IMG/VR virus record: IMGVR_UViG_3300030098_006281
Coordinates: 1-37,890 of that record
Source of the DNA: a virus
Length of the DNA stretch: 37,890 nt
Direction: 5' to 3' (one strand)
The position numbers and the translations under genes were made by a program. Position 1 is the stretch's first letter; each line of letters starts with the position of its first letter. Shown here one piece after another: positions 33,357 to 37,890 of the stretch. The notes beneath the pieces are model-generated. The model did no database searches, was not told the origin of the DNA, and saw nothing but the letters and a program-made list of their open reading frames with translations.

Positions 33357-34092
33357 AACATTAGCAGTTATATTAAATCATAACTTACCAGATGAAACAG
33401 ATAAATTGTATGAATCTTTAAAACCTCACGAGAAAGATGATTATGATTTAGTTGTAGTTGAAAATGGGTGTGATGATGGAGGAAAATCAAAATATTCAAC
33501 ATTCACATTAGATGAAAATGTTTATTTTGGTGGAGGTTTAAATATAATGTTTCAGTACATTCTTGATAACAAAGAATATGATTCTTTATTGTTTTTAAAT
33601 AATGATATAATAGTTCACGGATATAATTTTGTAAAAACATTAAGAGAAGAAATGTTTGAAAATGATTTTAAAATTGTTTCACCAACTATTTTTCAACCAA
33701 CGCATGATCAAGGGTTTTGGTTTACAATGCACAATTGGAATAGTAAAACTACAAGACAAGTTAAATGGGTTGATTTTAATGCACCATTGATACATAGAGA
33801 TTTGATAGAACATATAGGACAATTTGATTCGGAATTAATGTACGGTTGGGGAATTGATATGTTGTGTGGAATGGAGTGTGAAGATAAGGGATGGAAAATT
33901 GGTGTATGTGATTTTGTTCCAATATTGCATTTAGTAGCTCAAACTACAAAAAAAGGTAAATCTGATATTACTTTTGATGAGTATTGTAGTAGAGCTGATG
34001 CCGATATGAAAAATTATTTTTTGAGAAATAATTTGGCAAATAGAATGTCAGAATACATAAGTAATTCACAAAAATATAGGAGTTTCAGATGA
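33349..34092 (+). CDS. Glycosyltransferase family 2, rhamnosyltransferase-like
   Basis: A 247-residue GT2 enzyme. LAVILNHNLPDETDKL and DLVVVENGCDDGG begin the GT-A fold. FLNNDIIVHGY carries the metal-site Asp, in the NND form common in rhamnosyl- and galactofuranosyltransferases. ELMYGWGIDMLC matches the acceptor-side 'GWG.D' motif. dTDP-rhamnose from the Rml proteins would be a plausible donor. It overlaps the RmlC gene by 4 bp. Confidence 0.83.
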   Translation: MSKTLAVILNHNLPDETDKLYESLKPHEKDDYDLVVVENGCDDGGKSKYSTFTLDENVYFGGGLNIMFQYILDNKEYDSLLFLNNDIIVHGYNFVKTLREEMFENDFKIVSPTIFQPTHDQGFWFTMHNWNSKTTRQVKWVDFNAPLIHRDLIEHIGQFDSELMYGWGIDMLCGMECEDKGWKIGVCDFVPILHLVAQTTKKGKSDITFDEYCSRADADMKNYFLRNNLANRMSEYISNSQKYRSFR

Positions 34093-34571
34093 AAATAGAT
34101 CACCCATATGATACTGCAGTACATCATCCGACATTTGAAGATAGTAGAGGATCTTTTACTGCTATTGATTCTAAATTTATGAATGAAGATTGGGATCAGT
34201 TTAATATAGGAGTAAACAATAATAAATTCACTTTCAGGGGGTTACATTATCAAACTAATCCACCACAGACTAAATGTATAAAAGTTATTCAGGGTAACAT
34301 ATTAGATATATGGTATGATTTAGAAACTAAAGAAATACATACATTTGATTTAAATAACGAAGAGTTTTTGTATATTCCAAGTAAATATGCTCATGGATAT
34401 TTAACTTTAACTTCAAACACTATAGTTACTTATTTGGTGAAAGGTGAATATAATCCAGAATCTGAACATAGTATAGTTTGGGATACTATACCAAGTATTA
34501 AAAAAATAGTTGATAGTCATTTACAAGGTTGTACAATATGGTTATCAGACAAGGATAGGTTAGGTAAATGA
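34089..34571 (+). CDS. dTDP-4-dehydrorhamnose 3,5-epimerase (RmlC-like)
   Basis: A 160-residue cupin epimerase acting on the product of RmlB. HPTFEDSRGSFTAI is the RmlC start. FTFRGLHYQTNPPQTKCIKVIQGNI includes the catalytic His in RGLHYQ. LYIPSKYAHGYLTLTSNTIVTYLVKGEYNPESEH gives the remaining core. It is a little shorter than bacterial RmlC (about 180). It is 24.6 kb from RmlB, so the pathway is split. It overlaps the next gene by 4 bp. Confidence 0.9.
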   Translation: MKIDHPYDTAVHHPTFEDSRGSFTAIDSKFMNEDWDQFNIGVNNNKFTFRGLHYQTNPPQTKCIKVIQGNILDIWYDLETKEIHTFDLNNEEFLYIPSKYAHGYLTLTSNTIVTYLVKGEYNPESEHSIVWDTIPSIKKIVDSHLQGCTIWLSDKDRLGK

Positions 34572-35398
34572 ATTTAAAAGATTTAAAAAATGATATTTGT
34601 TTATTAGTTGCTGGTAATATCAATGATGAAATGGATTATGAAAAAATTACTCTTACTATGGAACACAATGAATCTGTTTTTAATGAATTTGGTAAAATAG
34701 TTTTTGTTTTAAATAGTCATGAATCATCAAATAGTAGAGAAGCTGAAAAAGTTGTTGCATTTTTAAAACTTAAATTTCCAGAATCAGTAATATTATTTGA
34801 TTTTGCAAATAGAGGACATCAAATCGGACATGTTGATTTGGATAAAATTGGATTCTTTTATATAAAAAATAATCTAAAATCTATGAAGTACACATTTAAA
34901 TTATCTATAGATATTTTAGTTAAAGATATTTTATTAAACTTAAATATAGATGAAGATACAGATTTTTTTTATCAACCTTCAATAAATTTAGTTGATTATC
35001 AAAAATATAATGATATTTATTATAGAGAGTTTACTAAAGATAATTTTTCAGATGGGTTATGTCCACAGACAATATTTTATATGTTGTCAAATAAAGTAGA
35101 CTTTCCATATGAAAAAAACGAGGTTATAGACAAAAATTATGATGACTGGATCAGAAGAGGTTATAAAGGAGTGGATCAAAAATTGGTTTTAGCTTGTGAA
35201 CATTCTTTAAATAAATCCATTATTAGAAATAAATTTAAAAGACAATCTATGATTGATGAAAGTACTTTTTATAAAATAATAAATTATATGATTAGTACAA
35301 ATAATTCAGATTGCACATTAAAAAATATTTACATACCTGAAATCGGTGTGTGTCATTGGCAGTATAAAAATAAGGAGACACTTACTTGTGCCTTATGA
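34568..35398 (+). CDS. Hypothetical protein in glycan block
   Basis: A 276-residue protein I do not recognise. LLVAGNINDEMDYEKITLTMEHN suggests a Rossmann-like first strand. CPQTIFYMLSNKVDFPYEKNE and the late ICHW-like CHWQYKN recall transferases of glycan clusters. No D-x-D or E-x7-E motif is clear. Its C-terminal 11 bp overlap the next glycosyltransferase. A glycan-related role is inferred from place only. Confidence 0.5.
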   Translation: MNLKDLKNDICLLVAGNINDEMDYEKITLTMEHNESVFNEFGKIVFVLNSHESSNSREAEKVVAFLKLKFPESVILFDFANRGHQIGHVDLDKIGFFYIKNNLKSMKYTFKLSIDILVKDILLNLNIDEDTDFFYQPSINLVDYQKYNDIYYREFTKDNFSDGLCPQTIFYMLSNKVDFPYEKNEVIDKNYDDWIRRGYKGVDQKLVLACEHSLNKSIIRNKFKRQSMIDESTFYKIINYMISTNNSDCTLKNIYIPEIGVCHWQYKNKETLTCAL

Positions 35399-36329
35399 TA
35401 TGGAAATGGAAGAGTACCAAGAGGATATATTAATGAAAGAAAATAACCCAATAACATTTTGTTGTTCAACATACAACACATTAAATTATTTAAAATGGGC
35501 TGTTAAGTCAGTTAGACAAAACGCTCACTTTAAAGATGCAGCGTTTATAGTACATGCTGAAAATTGTGATGATGGTACAAATGAATGGTTAGAAGAAGTA
35601 AAAGATAAATACAATCTTGAAATTTACATTGAACCACATACAAATCCTGTTAGGGGTATTGGTGGTGGAATGAACTTTTGTGCAGAAAAAGTTAAAACAG
35701 AGTATGTTTTATTCATACAATCAGATTTCTATTGTGCTAGAAATTTTGATATTGAATTACTGAAAGTGTTTGATGATTATGAAGATGACGATAGATTATT
35801 AGTTACAAGTCATAGAGTACAACCTGATATATTTAGAGATAGAGATAGGGGTGGTAGAGATGGAACTGTATTTACAGATTTTGATGACTTTGGTGTGTTA
35901 CATAATGATTTTAAAGAAGAAAAATTTTTAGATTGGTGTGATGAATTTAGTAAAATAAACGATTTTAGAATTAGAAGAGCAGAAGGTGCAGGTGGATATC
36001 TTTTGAAAAAAAGAGATTGGGATTATATTGGTGGTAATGATCCATTGTTTGCACCAGCTTCTTGGGAAGATATGGACATCTTTGTTAGAATGCAATTGGA
36101 AGATTTTAAATTCGTTTTAACACCAAAATCTGTTATTTGGCATTTTGCGGCTAGAACAAGTTGGTTTGAAGGTGGTGATAACTTTAATGTTAAGTCGGAA
36201 AGACAAATAAAAGCTGAAGCTGACAATCAAAGAAAATGGATGCAAAAATGGGGACAAATGCCTCAATTTGATAAACATGAATTTATTAAACCAATACAAC
36301 CACCGAAAGGAGTAAAGGTAAGATTATGA
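35388..36329 (+). CDS. Glycosyltransferase family 2-like
   Basis: A 313-residue GT2-type enzyme. I start at GTG 35388, with AAGGAG at 35372-35377. ATG 35433 with AGAGG upstream is an alternative that would begin close to the fold. ITFCCSTYNTLNYLKWAVKSV opens it, HAENCDDGTNEWLEE gives the first acidic site and LFIQSDFYCARN gives the metal-binding SD. WEDMDIFVRMQ is the later ED motif. The acceptor is unknown. It overlaps the epimerase by 4 bp. Confidence 0.84.
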   Translation: MPYDMEMEEYQEDILMKENNPITFCCSTYNTLNYLKWAVKSVRQNAHFKDAAFIVHAENCDDGTNEWLEEVKDKYNLEIYIEPHTNPVRGIGGGMNFCAEKVKTEYVLFIQSDFYCARNFDIELLKVFDDYEDDDRLLVTSHRVQPDIFRDRDRGGRDGTVFTDFDDFGVLHNDFKEEKFLDWCDEFSKINDFRIRRAEGAGGYLLKKRDWDYIGGNDPLFAPASWEDMDIFVRMQLEDFKFVLTPKSVIWHFAARTSWFEGGDNFNVKSERQIKAEADNQRKWMQKWGQMPQFDKHEFIKPIQPPKGVKVRL

Positions 36330-37195
36330 ATCATGCATTAGTAACCGGTGGATGTGGATTTATAGGAACTAATTTAGTAAATAAATTATGTGATTTGGGA
36401 TACAAAGTAATGTCGGTAGATGTCCAAGATCCTATTTATAAAAATCCAAATTGTATTTATATAAACGAAGATATCAGAAATTTTCCATCTCAATCACTTC
36501 CTCTATTTGAAAAATATAATTTTTATCCAAATCGTATATTTCATTTAGCTGCTATCACTAAAATTCAAGAGAGTTTTGAAATTCCAATGAAAACAATTTC
36601 AGTTAATGGTAGTGGTCCAAATGCAATTAGTTATTTAAATATGATAGGTGGTAATAGGGCTAAAATTATATATGCTTCTACTAGTGCTATAGATGGTGGT
36701 TATGATTTGAATCCGTATGTTTATGGAAAATGGTTAGGAGAAGAAACATTTAAATTATATAATAAATTATATAAATCAAAAGTAGCAATCGCTAGATTTT
36801 ATAATGTTTATGGTCCTTATCAAGGACACGGTACATATAAAAATGTAATACCGATATTTGAAGACAGATATACAAAAGGTAAGAAATTATCAATTACAGG
36901 AGATGGAAAACAAAAAAGAGATTTTATACATGTTGAAGATATTTGTGAAGCTTTAATAGAAATTGGAGATAGTAAATATAATAATTGTGAAGTATTTAAT
37001 TTGGGGACTGGTGAGAATATTAGTATAAATGAACTCGCTTCATATTATAATATTGATAAGTTTTATATAAAAAGGCCATCCGGTGAGATGGATGAAACTT
37101 TAGCTGACTTATCTTACACTTTTTCAAAATTGAAATGGAGACCTAAAAAAGATGTTAAAACTTATGTCGAGGGGTGGTTGAATGAAAACAATTAG
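36326..37195 (+). CDS. NAD-dependent sugar epimerase/dehydratase, GalE-like
   Basis: A 289-residue extended SDR. ALVTGGCGFIGTNLV is the NAD loop, HLAAITKIQES follows, then ASTSAIDGG and YVYGKWLGE (Tyr-x3-Lys). RFYNVYGPYQ and QKRDFIHVEDICEAL are typical of UDP-glucose/GlcNAc 4-epimerase-type proteins. The substrate cannot be told from the sequence. It could also reduce the Gmd product, but the fold is closer to epimerases. It overlaps the last gene by 14 bp. Confidence 0.83.
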   Translation: MNHALVTGGCGFIGTNLVNKLCDLGYKVMSVDVQDPIYKNPNCIYINEDIRNFPSQSLPLFEKYNFYPNRIFHLAAITKIQESFEIPMKTISVNGSGPNAISYLNMIGGNRAKIIYASTSAIDGGYDLNPYVYGKWLGEETFKLYNKLYKSKVAIARFYNVYGPYQGHGTYKNVIPIFEDRYTKGKKLSITGDGKQKRDFIHVEDICEALIEIGDSKYNNCEVFNLGTGENISINELASYYNIDKFYIKRPSGEMDETLADLSYTFSKLKWRPKKDVKTYVEGWLNENN

Positions 37196-37890
37196 TTTTA
37201 TAATAACAAATTACAATACTAAAAAATATACACAATTTGTGTATAACTCTATCAGAAAGAATCTTGGATACTTTCATGAGATAGTTATGTGTGATGATGG
37301 TTCTGATGATGGAACTTGGGAATGGTTACAGGAAATTAAGAAGACAGATCATAATATGATTATTCATAGAAATGAAACAAATATAGGTATTGCTTATTCA
37401 TACAATAAAATGGTAGAATTATCTTCTAATGAAATAATATGTATGTTGCATTCTGATATGTATGTTCCACCTAAATTTGATGAGATTATGTTGAAGTATA
37501 TGGAAGATTATGATTTTATAACTCCTGTTAGAGTTGAACCGAATGTTGGATATCCACCATCTTTAGATAAAATACTAATGAATTTTGGAACTAATTCTGA
37601 TGAATTTGATGAACTTGAATTTTTAAACTGGAATGAAAATAATATCAGAGAGAATGAAGGAAGAGTTGAACAAAGGATGTTTTTTCCTTGGATGACTACA
37701 AAAACACTTTATAATAAAGTTGGTGGTAATGATTGTTTATTTTTAAAATATATGGTAGATGATGATGACTTTTACTTAAGAATAAAAATGGCAGGTGGTA
37801 AATACACTCAATTATTTGAAACTGCCGTGTATCATATGCCGAGTAAAAGTGTTAGAATGAGAGAAGATCATACTATAGGAACAGACACTG
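37182..37890 (+). CDS. Glycosyltransferase family 2 (3'-truncated by window)
   Basis: A 236-residue N-terminal part of a GT2 enzyme, open to the window edge. The ATG at 37182 lies in the previous gene's last codons. MKTISFIITNYNTKKYTQFVYNS opens the fold, EIVMCDDGSDDGTWEWL is the first acidic motif and IICMLHSDMYVP carries the metal-binding SD. VDDDDFYLRIKMAGG is the acceptor-site ED-like motif. The catalytic domain is essentially complete. The donor is unknown. Confidence 0.85.
   Translation, partial: MKTISFIITNYNTKKYTQFVYNSIRKNLGYFHEIVMCDDGSDDGTWEWLQEIKKTDHNMIIHRNETNIGIAYSYNKMVELSSNEIICMLHSDMYVPPKFDEIMLKYMEDYDFITPVRVEPNVGYPPSLDKILMNFGTNSDEFDELEFLNWNENNIRENEGRVEQRMFFPWMTTKTLYNKVGGNDCLFLKYMVDDDDFYLRIKMAGGKYTQLFETAVYHMPSKSVRMREDHTIGTDT

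Noticed and set aside
1-37890. tRNA or rRNA genes, insertion sequences
   Set aside because: I saw no cloverleaf-like GC-rich blocks, transposase motifs or terminal repeats; coding genes fill nearly all the space.

Overview
The window is a 37.9 kb piece of an AT-rich, tightly packed tailed-phage genome, most likely a T4-related myovirus from an aquatic environment. All genes lie on the + strand, most start codons overlap the previous stop, and only one non-coding gap exceeds 100 bp. T4-type replication genes are present: family B DNA polymerase (gp43-like), sliding clamp (gp45-like), clamp loader ATPase (gp44-like) and a small clamp-loader subunit (gp62-like). With them come an adenosylcobalamin-dependent ribonucleotide reductase, a GroES-like co-chaperonin and a Cas4/RecB-type nuclease. 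The host cannot be named from the sequence. A dockerin-bearing secreted protease and the sugar-pathway genes point to a Gram-negative, polysaccharide-coated aquatic bacterium, which is inference.

Layout. 1-5.3 kb: end of the ribonucleotide reductase, small accessory genes, two HxGH-type nucleotidyltransferases, a trypsin-dockerin lipoprotein interrupted by an in-frame UGA, and a staphylococcal-nuclease homologue. 5.3-11.3 kb: DNA polymerase behind its own promoter, then dTDP-sugar enzymes, cupins, GroES and a DNA methyltransferase. 11.3-16.4 kb: a second promoter almost identical to the first, then clamp, clamp loader, zinc-ribbon proteins, a gp62-like subunit, a PD-(D/E)XK nuclease and a SLOG-fold protein. 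16.4-37.9 kb: a very large glycan block with about a dozen glycosyltransferases (GT2, GT4, GT10, GT25 and DUF6492 types), sugar-nucleotide dehydratases and epimerases (Gmd, RmlC, FlaA1/PseB-like, GalE-like), two short DegT-type proteins, FkbM and DUF268 methyltransferase-like proteins, a PIG-L deacetylase, a sulfotransferase, WbqC and ParB-like proteins. It runs off the window end.

The most striking observation is the protease gene at 3217-4428. Its reading frame is continuous except for one TGA at 4048-4050, exactly where trypsin-family proteases carry the Cys (chymotrypsin 220) that pairs with Cys191. The 28 bases after it are about 64% G+C in a strongly AT-rich genome. They fold into a hairpin whose apical loop sits about 16 nt from the UGA, as in bacterial SECIS elements. 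I propose a phage-encoded selenocysteine-containing trypsin-like protease with a possible Cys-Sec bond at the S1 pocket. Stop-codon readthrough or a recent nonsense mutation are the alternatives.

How the genes work together: the replication proteins form a T4-like polymerase holoenzyme whose polymerase and clamp share a promoter type. The reductase supplies deoxynucleotides and the methyltransferase modifies DNA. The sugar block could build or decorate a glycan on the virion or on the infected cell surface.
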